Source: Acerihabitans sp035013185
GTDB lineage: Bacteria; Pseudomonadota; Gammaproteobacteria; Enterobacterales; Enterobacteriaceae
NCBI RefSeq assembly: GCF_035013185.1
Contig: NZ_JAYGJO010000002.1
Location: 186,001 to 250,000, forward strand
Reading direction: 5' to 3'
DNA length: 64,000 bases
The notes under the pieces were generated by a model, which saw only the letters and a program-made list of their open reading frames with translations, had not been told where the DNA came from and searched no databases. This document shows, in pieces, positions 44,689 through 53,808 of the stretch. The translations under genes were made by a program, and so were the position numbers. Position 1 is the stretch's first letter. Each line of letters starts with the position of its first letter.

Positions 44689-45678
44689 TCACGATAGGGT
44701 CATTTTTCCGCCAATTTTCATTGGATGGAAACGGTGCTCAACGATCCCGGCGGCGGATAACGCGCGCTGCAGTTCCAATGGGGGTTCGTCTAGAGCCTCA
44801 TCAGCCAGTTCGAATACCCCCCAGTGAATAGGGATGACCTGCGGGCAGTTTAGCTGCTGGTAGAGTTGTACCGCGCCAGCGGGGCTCATATGGCTCGCGC
44901 CCATGAACCATTCTGGTGCATAAGCACCAATGGGCAACGCCGCAACGTCGAAAGGCCCGAGCCGTTTGCCTATTTCCGCTAATCCGGCGGAATAACCGCT
45001 ATCACCAACGAAATAAAAACGCCACGTTTTGGTTTCTACCACCCAACCACACCACAAGCTGCGATTTCGATCCCCATATGAACGCATGCTCCAGTGGCGC
45101 GCTGGGACGCAATGGACGCGAATGCCACGCAAATCAAGGCTATCCCACCAATCACACTCGGTCACATGTCTGACTCCGCGTTTTTTCAGCCAATGCCCCA
45201 TACCCAACGGCGCGATAACCGGCAGGGCCGGGAACCGCTTGAGCAAACACGTCAACGTGCCCTTATCTAAATGATCATAATGATTGTGGGAATAAATAAC
45301 CCCTGAGATGAGCGGCAGGTCGGCAATCGACACCGGTGGAGGTGTTTTGCGCTTCGGGCCAAAAAAAGACAACGGTGAGGCTCTGGGACCTAACGCCGGG
45401 TCGATTAAGATATAACGTCCGGCGATCCGGATCAGCAGACAAGCATGGCCCAACCACCAAATAGTGTCGCCAGTACCGCTGAAATCAACCGGTTCACACC
45501 AGCGCTCGATAAAAGCCGGATAACCGGCTTGGGGTGGTTTGGGCAGCCCTAATCGTTTACGTTCATCCTGCCATTTTTTATAATCGCCGACGCCACGCTC
45601 ACCAGATTCAACATTGCGAAATCCTTCTGGCGTGTGGTGAGGTTTCGACGCATCGTACCAGGGATTTTTTTTGGTCAT
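44689..45678 (-). CDS. Metallo-beta-lactamase-fold hydrolase
   Basis: A 329-aa MBL-fold enzyme of the NAPE-PLD/RomA-like group. The metal motif H-x-H-x-D-H is in YSHNHYDHLDKG. Further ligands are in RHWSMRS, FVGDSGYS and PIHWGVF. No signal peptide is present, so it is probably cytoplasmic or peripheral. It sits between yobF–cspC and yebO, where E. coli has no such gene, on the same strand as its neighbours. The substrate is unknown; relatives act on phosphodiesters of N-acyl phospholipids or on lactones. Confidence 0.88.
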   Translation of the reverse strand: MTKKNPWYDASKPHHTPEGFRNVESGERGVGDYKKWQDERKRLGLPKPPQAGYPAFIERWCEPVDFSGTGDTIWWLGHACLLIRIAGRYILIDPALGPRASPLSFFGPKRKTPPPVSIADLPLISGVIYSHNHYDHLDKGTLTCLLKRFPALPVIAPLGMGHWLKKRGVRHVTECDWWDSLDLRGIRVHCVPARHWSMRSYGDRNRSLWCGWVVETKTWRFYFVGDSGYSAGLAEIGKRLGPFDVAALPIGAYAPEWFMGASHMSPAGAVQLYQQLNCPQVIPIHWGVFELADEALDEPPLELQRALSAAGIVEHRFHPMKIGGKMTLS

Positions 45679-45855
45679 CGGCTATCCTCTGCTGCCGTTG
45701 GGGGTGTCACCACGCCAAAACACAGCGTTACTATTCCTATAACTACACCAAGAACCCGGCAATATGCCAAGGAGTGCACCAAAAAATACGCAGGGTTGAT
45801 TATGTGATGGCTGCCACCGCCGCGCTTGGCGGGATGGCGTATTATGAGGGAAGAA

Positions 45856-46146
45856 TCAGCGCTCGGCGATAAAATCTTTAAACATGACAGGCTCGCTATC
45901 AGTTGTGACAGTCACGTTTTGGTCAGTATCTACGCTCGGTCCTTGTACTTGTACTTGCCCCAGTCGCTGCAGAAGTTCGGTTTGCATTTTTTGCTGCTCC
46001 AGCAATTCGTTAAGCAGCACAATTTGTTCGTTTGCCCTTACGCTTGCCCGGTTTAAAAAATACCAGATCGCCAAGAATATAATGACGGCGATAAAGCAAA
46101 GCGCCAGTGAGGCGACATTCAATGTATCCAATCCAAAATCGTTCAT
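45856..46146 (-). CDS. yebO: Small membrane protein YebO
   Basis: A 96-aa protein of the YebO family. One N-terminal transmembrane helix (ASLALCFIAVIIFLAIWYFL) is followed by a coiled-coil-like segment (NEQIVLLNELLEQQKMQTELLQRL, in parts) and an acidic tail ending AER, as in E. coli. Function is unknown. It lies downstream of mgrB on the same strand, the E. coli arrangement. Confidence 0.88.
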   Translation of the reverse strand: MNDFGLDTLNVASLALCFIAVIIFLAIWYFLNRASVRANEQIVLLNELLEQQKMQTELLQRLGQVQVQGPSVDTDQNVTVTTDSEPVMFKDFIAER

Positions 46147-46229
46147 AAAGTGACCTTGCCACTGATAAAACTAGCCGATATCTTATCACTCTAGGGCTGG
46201 ATTTGTCCTGCGCAACGGGAAAATGGCCT

Positions 46230-46373
46230 TTACCAAGGCATCCACTGGGTGACAAAACATACACCAATGAAAAAATCACCGCCCTGATCGCAAAAACTGT
46301 TCAGTGCCGACAGCCAGAGTATCAGACAAAGCACTAAGATGACGAAAATCGATATCGTAGTATTTCTCTTCAA
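46230..46373 (-). CDS. mgrB: PhoQ inhibitor MgrB
   Basis: A 47-aa inner-membrane protein that binds PhoQ and dampens PhoPQ signalling. It has a short Lys/Arg N-terminus, one helix (ISIFVILVLCLILWLSAL) and a periplasmic tail with C28 (NSFCDQGG) and C39 (GVCF). These are the two cysteines that E. coli MgrB needs for function; the protein ends QWMPW (E. coli QFIPW). Length is identical to E. coli. The start is TTG 46373, with GGAG and AAGAG upstream; no ATG is available in frame. A PhoP box lies 50 bp upstream. Confidence 0.85.
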   Translation of the reverse strand: MKRNTTISIFVILVLCLILWLSALNSFCDQGGDFFIGVCFVTQWMPW

Positions 46374-46404
46374 AACTCTTGCTCCGTTGCGCGCCTCAAA
46401 CACC

Positions 46405-46439
46405 ATTCTAGTCAGCCCAACTTAAACAAAAGATAACCA
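46405..46439 (-). promoter_or_regulatory. PhoP-dependent promoter of mgrB
   Basis: On the minus strand TGGTTA-TCTTT-TGTTTA (46439-46423) is a direct repeat matching the PhoP box (T/G)GTTTA-N5-(T/G)GTTTA with one mismatch. A -10 hexamer TAGAAT (46410-46405) follows 12 bp later, the spacing of class I PhoP promoters. mgrB is PhoP-activated in E. coli, closing a negative feedback loop. Confidence 0.7.
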
Positions 46440-46628
46440 AAGGTGCTTAATTATCAGAATAATAATTCAAAAGTAGAACATATTTTATGACATGATGAGA
46501 CCGTAATTATTATAATCGCTTTCAACCGGGACCAAGAACCCGTTGGCACGCCGCGAGAGCAACGGCCAACGCCGATGTCAGGGGAAACCGCCAAGCAAAC
46601 GACATCACCCTGACTCACAAGCGATGCG

Positions 46629-47420
46629 TCAAAATGGATAAAGCTGGTAGCCGATTTGCCGTGAAATAGTGCGGGCTGCATCATGCAGCATTCTGACGTA
46701 GCCGCTTTTACTTTCCTCGAAGAACCGAATCGTCGGAAATGAGATACTCAAGCCGGCGATGACCACACCAAAACGGTCGAATATCGGTACTGCTATACAA
46801 CGCAGCCCCTCTTCCTGCTCTTCATTATCCTCACCGAATCCCTGTTCGCGTACTAAATCCAGCTCGGGTAGCAGAGCCGCAGCATCGGCTGCAGTATGGG
46901 ATGTGCTGCGCTTGAACACTACGTCGGCAAGGATTTCCCGTGCTTCATCGCGATCGCGCCAAGCCAGCAAGACTTTGCCAATAGCGGTACTGTAAAGAGG
47001 ATTACGGCGCCCTACCCTGGAATACATCCGTAGGTTATACATTGAATCAATTTTATGGATATAAACGATACTGTCTTCGTCTAACGAACCCAAATGAATC
47101 GTCTCGCGGGTTAAATTAGAAAGAATCCGCATTTGGATATCGGCAATGCGGATCAGATCCACATTCTGTAACGCCTTGGCGCCAAGCTCAAATAATTTCA
47201 AGGTCAGGGTATATTTTTCCGATTCGCCTTCCTGGGCGACATACCCGAGCGATTTCATCGTTTGGAGAAAGCGGTATACTGTACTCTTGGACATCATGAC
47301 CCGTTGTGACAACTCGGTAATGCCAATTTCCCGCTCATCGCCCAGGGCTTGTAGGATGCCGAAAACCTTCAATACCGACGATACGGAGTCGGGTTGCTTA
47401 TCTAGATCTGTCATTGCCAT
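46629..47420 (-). CDS. kdgR: IclR-family repressor KdgR
   Basis: A 263-aa repressor of pectin/hexuronate catabolism genes, released by 2-keto-3-deoxygluconate. The N-terminal winged helix contains GITELSQRVMMSKSTVYRFL (residues ~33-52). The C-terminal IclR effector domain has YSRVGRRNPLYSTAIGKVLLA and LRCIAVPIFDRFGVVIAGLSIS. It is divergent from yebQ, as in E. coli. Confidence 0.95.
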   Translation of the reverse strand: MAMTDLDKQPDSVSSVLKVFGILQALGDEREIGITELSQRVMMSKSTVYRFLQTMKSLGYVAQEGESEKYTLTLKLFELGAKALQNVDLIRIADIQMRILSNLTRETIHLGSLDEDSIVYIHKIDSMYNLRMYSRVGRRNPLYSTAIGKVLLAWRDRDEAREILADVVFKRSTSHTAADAAALLPELDLVREQGFGEDNEEQEEGLRCIAVPIFDRFGVVIAGLSISFPTIRFFEESKSGYVRMLHDAARTISRQIGYQLYPF

Positions 47421-47704
47421 AGTGAAAAAATCCTAATTTACCCGTTTTTTCAAGCCGCAGTCATATCGACTATGCTCATTGAGCCACATCCCTTATCTGA
47501 GCAAGAATTGAAATGTGTTGTTTTAAAAAAAGTAGAACGTCATTTTTAGTATAAAGGTAAGCTGACATTCAACGCAATCATCATTAACGTGCCAATGGGC
47601 TTTCACCTGAGAAAGAGAATTTATTACATCCATTCGTTTAGCTTAAAGCTATAAGATTCTGGATTAATGCTAGGATATAGCTTTTAACGGTACATTGAAT
47701 ATTC

Positions 47705-49078
47705 ATGATCCAACATTATGCTGATGGCATTCCAACCCCGCAACGCTACTACGCTATTGCAACGCTTGTTCTGAGCATCAGTATTGCAGTCCTGGACGGC
47801 GCTATCGCCAACGTAGCCTTGCCTACCATAGCCCGCGAACTTAATGCTAGCCCGGCAACCTCAATCTGGGTGATCAACGCCTACCAGTTAGCTATTATTA
47901 TGACGTTGTTATCCTTCGCCACCTTGGGGGATATTTACGGTTATCGGCGCGTTTACCAATGTGGACTGGCGGTATTCAGTTTGATGTCGCTGATGTGCGC
48001 CCTGTCCGACAGCCTATGGATGCTGATTAGCGCTCGGGTCATTCAAGGGCTGGGTGCGGCGGCGGTCATGAGTATCAATACCGCGTTAATACGTATTATC
48101 TATCCCACCCGGCTGTTGGGACGCGGCATGGCGATAAATACCCTGGTGGTAGCAGTTTCCACCGCCGCCGGCCCTACGGTAGCTGCAGGTGTGCTGGCGG
48201 TCGCCTCTTGGGAATGGCTATTCGCCATCAATGTCCCTATCGGTCTGCTGGCGCTGTATCTGGGCCATCGGTTCTTGCCGATTAACCCACAGAAAAATAC
48301 CGGACAGCGGTTTAATACGTTCAGCGCCGTGATGAACGCCTTGACCTTCGGACTGTTGCTTTCGGCACTTGGCGGGTTCTCACAACGGATCGCCGGGCAA
48401 TGGATCGTGGCCGAACTGATTTTGGCGGCTATCGTTGGCGTAATATTCGTTAGACACCAACTTTCACAGACCTGGCCGCTGCTACCCGTAGATTTATTGC
48501 GGATCCCTTTATTCTCCCTCTCCTTGTGTACCTCGATCTTTTCGTTCTGCGCCCAAATGCTGGCGATGGTCTCCCTGCCCTTTTACCTGCAAAGTGTATT
48601 GGGTCGTGATGAAGTGGCGACCGGCTTGTTGCTTACCCCTTGGCCATTAGCCACCATGTTGCTGGCACTACTGGCGGGTAGGCTGATAGGACGGGTGAAT
48701 TCAGGGTTGTTGGGGGCTATCGGCCTGGGTGTCTTCGCTATGGGGCTGTTCTTGCTGGCCTGGTTACCCGCATCACCAGGGGACGGTGACATCATTTGGC
48801 GCATGATGCTATGTGGGGCGGGGTTTGGCCTGTTTCAGTCCCCCAACAACCACACCATCATCACCTCCGCGCCCCGGAATCGTAGCGGCGGTGCCAGCGG
48901 TATGCTTGGCACCGCCAGGCTATTCGGTCAGACGTCTGGAGCTGCACTGGTGGCGCTGATGTTAAATTTGTTTGGCACCCATGGTACCCATGCATCACTG
49001 GTGTTAGCCGGGATCTTTGCCACCGCAGCGGCGCTGGTAAGTTCACTGCGTATTACCCAGACAACCCACCAGCGCTAG
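47705..49078 (+). CDS. yebQ: MFS transporter YebQ (DHA2 type)
   Basis: A 457-aa, 14-helix major facilitator of the EmrB/QacA (DHA2) group; E. coli YebQ has the same length. Helix 1 has the LDGAIANVALPTIAREL motif typical of DHA2 proteins. Motif A is TLGDIYGYRRVYQCGL and motif C-like VAVSTAAGPTVAAGV. The substrate is unknown. It is divergent from kdgR with 284 bp between; KdgR control is suggested by the conserved arrangement, but no convincing KdgR box was found. Confidence 0.92.
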   Translation: MIQHYADGIPTPQRYYAIATLVLSISIAVLDGAIANVALPTIARELNASPATSIWVINAYQLAIIMTLLSFATLGDIYGYRRVYQCGLAVFSLMSLMCALSDSLWMLISARVIQGLGAAAVMSINTALIRIIYPTRLLGRGMAINTLVVAVSTAAGPTVAAGVLAVASWEWLFAINVPIGLLALYLGHRFLPINPQKNTGQRFNTFSAVMNALTFGLLLSALGGFSQRIAGQWIVAELILAAIVGVIFVRHQLSQTWPLLPVDLLRIPLFSLSLCTSIFSFCAQMLAMVSLPFYLQSVLGRDEVATGLLLTPWPLATMLLALLAGRLIGRVNSGLLGAIGLGVFAMGLFLLAWLPASPGDGDIIWRMMLCGAGFGLFQSPNNHTIITSAPRNRSGGASGMLGTARLFGQTSGAALVALMLNLFGTHGTHASLVLAGIFATAAALVSSLRITQTTHQR

Positions 49079-49114
49079 CGTGCCGGGACACCCGGCCGAA
49101 TGACTTGCCGATAC

Positions 49115-49996
49115 TTATTGTAGATAGGTACCTGCACGCAGCGCCTCAATACGTTTATCCAGCGGTGGATGGGACATGAATAACTCCCCGAAACCCTTGG
49201 ATTTGCCGTTAATGCAAAACGCCAGCATGCTGCTCTCTTCTTGCGGTTCGTAGCTGGTTTTCAAGCGCTGCAAGGCGGCAATCATTTTTTCCTTGCCTAC
49301 CAGCCTTGCCGAACCGGCGTCGGCATGGAATTCACGATGGCGGGAAAACCACAGCGTAATGGTGCTGGCCAACATGCCAAATACCAGTTCAAGTACCATC
49401 GATACGGCAAAATAAATCATTGGATTGCCGCCGCTGTTGTCTGATTCATCGCGATTGGATGACAAGAAGCCCGAGGCCAGTTGTGCCAGGATTCGGGAAA
49501 TAAAGATCACAAAGGTGTTCACCACCCCTTGAATTAGCGTCATGGTGACCATATCGCCGTTGGCCACATGGCTTATTTCATGGGCGATAACGGCTTGGGC
49601 TTCGTCACGGCTCATGGAGTCAAGCAGCCCGCTACTGACCGCCACTAACGAGGCGTCACGACGTGCGCCGGTGGCAAAAGCATTGATGTCAGGCGCCTGG
49701 TAAATCGCGACCTGCGGCATGGCAATGCCCGCCTGTGCGGACTGCTGGCGCACGGTTTCCAAAAGCCAGCGTTCGGTTTCATTACGCGGCTGTTCGATAA
49801 TCTGCCCACCGACCGAACGCAGCGCCATCCATTTCGACATCAGCAGTGAAACAAATGATCCACCGAAGCCGAACAGGCCGGCCATGACCATTAATCCGGT
49901 CACGCTGGAAGACTGTATTCCCGTCAGGCTCAATACCAGCCCGAAGACCAGCATGACGGCCAGGTTGGTAAGGAGAAAAAGAGCAATGCGCATCAT
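49115..49996 (-). CDS. htpX: Membrane zinc protease HtpX
   Basis: M48-family metalloprotease of 293 aa that helps degrade misfolded inner-membrane proteins alongside FtsH. Two N-terminal membrane helices span residues 4-24 and 33-54. The active site HEISH is at residues 139-143 (VIAHEISHVANGD), and the third zinc ligand Glu is in SRHREFHADAGSARLVG near residue 222. E. coli htpX is CpxR-controlled; a candidate site is listed separately. It is convergent with yebQ. Confidence 0.97.
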   Translation of the reverse strand: MMRIALFLLTNLAVMLVFGLVLSLTGIQSSSVTGLMVMAGLFGFGGSFVSLLMSKWMALRSVGGQIIEQPRNETERWLLETVRQQSAQAGIAMPQVAIYQAPDINAFATGARRDASLVAVSSGLLDSMSRDEAQAVIAHEISHVANGDMVTMTLIQGVVNTFVIFISRILAQLASGFLSSNRDESDNSGGNPMIYFAVSMVLELVFGMLASTITLWFSRHREFHADAGSARLVGKEKMIAALQRLKTSYEPQEESSMLAFCINGKSKGFGELFMSHPPLDKRIEALRAGTYLQ

Positions 49997-50107
49997 AAAA
50001 GGTATGGTTCCTCAAAAAATTAACGCCCAATGCGTTATCTAGATCGTATGGGCTTGCACGGCATTTTCAATGTTTTACTTGCCATTAAGTGCCTAAAAAG
50101 ACATAAC

Positions 50108-50123
50108 TTTACATTTTGTTAAT
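50108..50123 (-). promoter_or_regulatory. Candidate CpxR box upstream of htpX
   Basis: ATTAA-CAAAAT-GTAAA on the minus strand resembles the CpxR consensus GTAAA-N(4-8)-GTAAA with one weak half. It lies about 110 bp before the htpX start. Support comes mainly from the known Cpx control of htpX in E. coli. Confidence 0.35.
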
Positions 50124-50152
50124 CTTTTTTGGCCGATGACACTGTTGCCCAC

Positions 50153-50181
50153 AAAAAAGGCGCCCCTGGAGGCGCCTTTAT
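50153..50181 (-). terminator. prc terminator
   Basis: Perfect 9-bp stem AAAGGCGCC-cctgga-GGCGCCTTT. T tracts lie on both sides (TTTTTT on the minus strand, ATTTTT on the plus strand). It lies 22 bp beyond the prc stop. Confidence 0.85.
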
Positions 50182-50202
50182 TTTTGATAATGACTGTGGA
50201 AT

Positions 50203-52251
50203 TTATTTAACCGCTACCGGCTGAGATGCTGGCTGATCATGTTCTGCTTTTGCCAGATCAAGGGCGATATGCACCGTCTCATCCAGATAAGGATCAGGCT
50301 CATGATAATCCTTAGGGATAACATCAAGGGACTTGATAGAATTCTTACCCTGACGTTTTAAACGCTCATTGATGCGTTGCAAACGGATGGCATCGTCCTC
50401 ATGACTCTCTTTCTCGCGCTGGACCAGATTAAGAGAGACCAGGTTCTTCTTATCCTTCATGGCATGCAAACGTGCAATATCTTGGGCGATATATTGAAAT
50501 TCCGGATCCTTGGCAATCCGCGCCTGATGCGCGTTTAGCAGCTCAGGCAAGAACGGTTTCAAATTATCGGTTTTGGTGTAAGTGGCCGCATTGATGCTAT
50601 CCCAAGGCAATGCGTTATCCTCAAACTTTTCTCCGGTTTCGATAGTCTCGTCACCGGTCGGCATGATGATATCGGGGACAACCCCTTTACGTTGTGTACT
50701 GCCACCATTGATCCGGTAAAATTTCTGAATGGTATATTGAATAGAGCCCAGCGCCGGCCAATCCGGTCTCAGCATTTGATCATATATCCGATTCAAAGAA
50801 CGGTACTGCTGTACTGTCCCTTTACCAAAGGTTGGTTCACCGACGATAAGAGCCCGGCCATAATCTTGCATGGCGGCGGCAAAAATTTCCGATGCCGAGG
50901 CGCTAAAGCGATCTACCAGTACCACCAGCGGCCCTTTGTAATAAACAATACCGTCATTATCACTGTCTTCGCGGATTTTGCCGTTATTATCGCGAACCTG
51001 GACCACCGGGCCACTGGGAATAAAGAGTCCGGATAACGACACCGCTTCGGTTAACGCGCCACCGCCATTGGCACGCAGGTCGATGATAACGCTACTGACA
51101 TTTTGTTTCTGTAGCTTTTGCAACTGCACTTTTACGTCATCGGTTAACCCGACGTAGAATCCAGGAATATCCAGCACGCCCACCTTCTGGCCGGCCACGT
51201 CCTTGATGGTCAATTTGACCGCACGATCCTCTAAGCGAATACGCTCGCGGGTGACCGTGACAATCCGGGTTTTGGTACCCTTGCCGGCTGGCAGAATCTC
51301 TAAACGCACCTTACTGCCCTTCGGCCCTTTAATCAGCGAAACCACATCATCAAGGCGCCAACCTATCACATCGACCATCGGCTTACCGGTCTGACCTACG
51401 CCGACCACCCGGTCGCCCACGGTAATGGATTTACTCTTGGCCGCCGGACCGCCCGGGACCAGAGAATTGATGACCGTATAATCATCGTCCATCTGCAACA
51501 CCGCGCCAATCCCTTCCAGAGACAGACTCATCTCGGTATTAAACTGCTCGGTATTGCGCGGAGAAAGGTAATTGGTATGCGGGTCGATTTCATGGGCAAA
51601 CGCATTCATGATAAGTTGAAATACGTCTTCACTGTTGCTTTGCGCCAGGCGACGTATGGCAAACTGGTAACGTTTGGTCAGAATCTCGCGGATTTCTTTA
51701 TCATTTTTGCCGGTGAGTTTGAGGTTAAGTGCGTCATATTTGACCTTAGCATCCCAAAGATTGTTAAGTTCAGCCTCATTTTTCGGCCAGGGCGCCTTGC
51801 TGCGGTCGAGATCGATGGTGTCGTTGCTGGTGAAATCCATGGGTTTCACCAATTGGGCAAGGGCATACTCATATCGCTCGAAACGCCTTTTCTGCGTCAG
51901 GTTGTACAACGCAAACGGAATATCCAGCTTGCCGTTTTTCAGTTCGTCATCCAGCTGGTTTTTTTTATCCACATATTGTGCAACGTCCGAGGCCAGCAAT
52001 ACGCTGTGGTTGTAATCCAGCATATTGAGATAACGATCAAAGATTTTTGCCGAAAACGCATCATCCAGATCAAACTGGCGATAATGAGATCGGGTAAAAC
52101 GCGCGGTGACGCGTTCACTGACTGTCTCTTGTTGCGCTTCTTCACGCAGTTGTGGAATCTGATCGGCCCGGGTGATTTTAACGTCACTGGCCGACGCCGC
52201 TCCCACCAACAACAACCCTGCAAGTGCAGTTACTCTGACAAATTTGTTCAT
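50203..52251 (-). CDS. prc: Tail-specific protease Prc (Tsp)
   Basis: Periplasmic C-terminal processing protease, 682 aa, that trims PBP3 and degrades SsrA-tagged and envelope proteins. The signal peptide is residues 1-22 (ALAGLLLVGAASA). A PDZ domain lies near 240-330 (GIGAVLQMDDDYTVINSLVPG). The Ser/Lys dyad is in DRFSASASEIFAA (about S452) and EPTFGKGTVQQY (about K477), followed by DUF3340. proQ is just upstream on the same strand, as in E. coli. The PBP3 paralogue in this window is a conceivable second substrate (inference). Confidence 0.96.
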   Translation of the reverse strand: MNKFVRVTALAGLLLVGAASASDVKITRADQIPQLREEAQQETVSERVTARFTRSHYRQFDLDDAFSAKIFDRYLNMLDYNHSVLLASDVAQYVDKKNQLDDELKNGKLDIPFALYNLTQKRRFERYEYALAQLVKPMDFTSNDTIDLDRSKAPWPKNEAELNNLWDAKVKYDALNLKLTGKNDKEIREILTKRYQFAIRRLAQSNSEDVFQLIMNAFAHEIDPHTNYLSPRNTEQFNTEMSLSLEGIGAVLQMDDDYTVINSLVPGGPAAKSKSITVGDRVVGVGQTGKPMVDVIGWRLDDVVSLIKGPKGSKVRLEILPAGKGTKTRIVTVTRERIRLEDRAVKLTIKDVAGQKVGVLDIPGFYVGLTDDVKVQLQKLQKQNVSSVIIDLRANGGGALTEAVSLSGLFIPSGPVVQVRDNNGKIREDSDNDGIVYYKGPLVVLVDRFSASASEIFAAAMQDYGRALIVGEPTFGKGTVQQYRSLNRIYDQMLRPDWPALGSIQYTIQKFYRINGGSTQRKGVVPDIIMPTGDETIETGEKFEDNALPWDSINAATYTKTDNLKPFLPELLNAHQARIAKDPEFQYIAQDIARLHAMKDKKNLVSLNLVQREKESHEDDAIRLQRINERLKRQGKNSIKSLDVIPKDYHEPDPYLDETVHIALDLAKAEHDQPASQPVAVK

Positions 52252-52270
52252 GCCCTGGACGGCCTCCGTA

Positions 52271-52981
52271 TCAGAACTGCAGGTGTTCTGCGCGTACTAT
52301 CAAAGCCATTCCGGAAGTGAGCTGCACACGTACCCCTTCCTTGGCGATTTCCACTACTGTCGCTTCCATGGGGTCTTTTCCCACTTTGACTTTAATTGCC
52401 TGGCCGATATGCAATTTTGAAATATCAGTAACGGGTACCTGGCGCGCCGGAGCCGGGGTTTTCACCGGCCGGGCCGGACGATCGCCTCTGGGACGGTTAA
52501 CCTGCCGCGGTTTGCGAGGCGTTGCGGTTTCGCCTGCATTGTTCTTATCAGAGGCGCTGGCCTCGGATGGAACCGCCGCAACCGGACGCCTAGGCGCAGG
52601 CGCTTCACCGTTTTCACGTTTTTTAGCCTGCTGGGCAGCGCGTTGCTGCTGAACCCGGGCCTTAGCTTCTTCTAACTGCTTGCGCGCATGTTCAACATGC
52701 TGCACTTCCAACTCACCGCAGGGGTTGCCGTCAAGATCAACACGCTGAGCACCAAGCTTGATGCCGTACAGATAGCGCCAGCTCGATGTATACAGACGTA
52801 ATGCTGAGCGCAACTGCGTTTTACTCAGGCTCTCCTCCCCCTGGATTCGCGCGACAAGATCGGCAAAAATTCCGATCTTCAAAGGTCGGGCTTCGCCCTC
52901 GGCGGCGAAACAAAGTGGGAACCGCTCGGCCAAAAAGGCGATGACTTCTTTATTACTGTTCAACTTGGGTTGATTTTCCAT
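52271..52981 (-). CDS. proQ: RNA chaperone ProQ
   Basis: Global sRNA/3'-UTR-binding protein of 236 aa. The N-terminal FinO-like domain (residues 1-120) includes KEVIAFLAERFPLCF, LKIGIFADLV and LRSALRLYTSSWRYL. A basic Ala/Pro/Arg-rich linker (about 125-180) and a C-terminal Tudor-like domain (HIGQAIKVKVGKDPMEATVVEI) follow. It lies 20 bp upstream of prc, so the two are probably one transcript. Confidence 0.96.
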   Translation of the reverse strand: MENQPKLNSNKEVIAFLAERFPLCFAAEGEARPLKIGIFADLVARIQGEESLSKTQLRSALRLYTSSWRYLYGIKLGAQRVDLDGNPCGELEVQHVEHARKQLEEAKARVQQQRAAQQAKKRENGEAPAPRRPVAAVPSEASASDKNNAGETATPRKPRQVNRPRGDRPARPVKTPAPARQVPVTDISKLHIGQAIKVKVGKDPMEATVVEIAKEGVRVQLTSGMALIVRAEHLQF

Positions 52982-53076
52982 GAATTTTCCTGATTACAAC
53001 GGGTTTGCCAACCAGCGCAGGCATGAACAGGCGTCATTATAATGACGCCATCGGCAAATGCCACGTTATCCGTCTA

Positions 53077-53574
53077 TCAATATAAAGTATTATTGATAAA
53101 ACTTCGCAGATCGGTCTGATTTAAAAGTTGGCAAAGCCTTTCCACCAAGGCTTTCAGGCCATCCTCGTCGTCCTGATCAAAGCGGTGGTAAATCGTGCTA
53201 TCGATATCCAGCACCGCCACAACACGGCCATCAAGGGAAATCGGCAGCACTATTTCAGCATTAGTGGACGCATCACAGGCAATATGTCCGGGGAATGCGT
53301 GAACATCATTCACCCTTTGTATCCGGTTTTCTTCCACCGCCATGCCACACACACCTTTCCCCACGGGTATGCGAACGCAAGCGACCTTGCCCTGAAACGG
53401 CCCCAACACCAGTGTATCACCATGACGGAGATAAAATCCGGCCCAATTGATTCCGTCGAGGTGTTGGTAAAGCAATGCGCTACAATTTGCCATTGCTGCA
53501 ATAAAATGACTTTCGCCATCGAGTAGCGCCGTCAAGTTTTGTCGTAATTCAGCATAGCATTGTTGTTTTTTCAT
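53077..53574 (-). CDS. msrC: Free methionine (R)-sulfoxide reductase MsrC
   Basis: GAF-domain enzyme of 165 aa that reduces free methionine-(R)-sulfoxide, equal in length to E. coli. The three active-site cysteines lie in KVACVRIP, GKGVCGMA and GHIACDAST. ATG 53574 is chosen because the 28 further in-frame codons to 53658 have no homology; the ribosome binding site is weak in either case. It is divergent from letA. Confidence 0.94.
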   Translation of the reverse strand: MKKQQCYAELRQNLTALLDGESHFIAAMANCSALLYQHLDGINWAGFYLRHGDTLVLGPFQGKVACVRIPVGKGVCGMAVEENRIQRVNDVHAFPGHIACDASTNAEIVLPISLDGRVVAVLDIDSTIYHRFDQDDEDGLKALVERLCQLLNQTDLRSFINNTLY

Positions 53575-53808
53575 ATTAAAACCAATAAGTGAGCTAGTCT
53601 GATAGATATCAGCCGATAGCCAGTCTATCTGCATTAGGCAATAAATGCCCAAGTCCACAAGGTTAACCCTATATTACTTCACAAAGCCAGTCTCAGCAGG
53701 TATGTTTGCGCAACCCGTCCGAGGTGTTACGGATTGGGCCAGTGGCTGTCCAATGAATATCAGTGAAGCCAGCAGGCGTGAGTACGAGCGAGCCCAGTAT
53801 CACGGAAT

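Noticed and set aside
47510..47545. KdgR box between kdgR and yebQ (TGAAATGTGTTGTTTTA)
   Set aside because: Half-sites resemble the consensus, but the spacer is two bases too long and the second half is poor.
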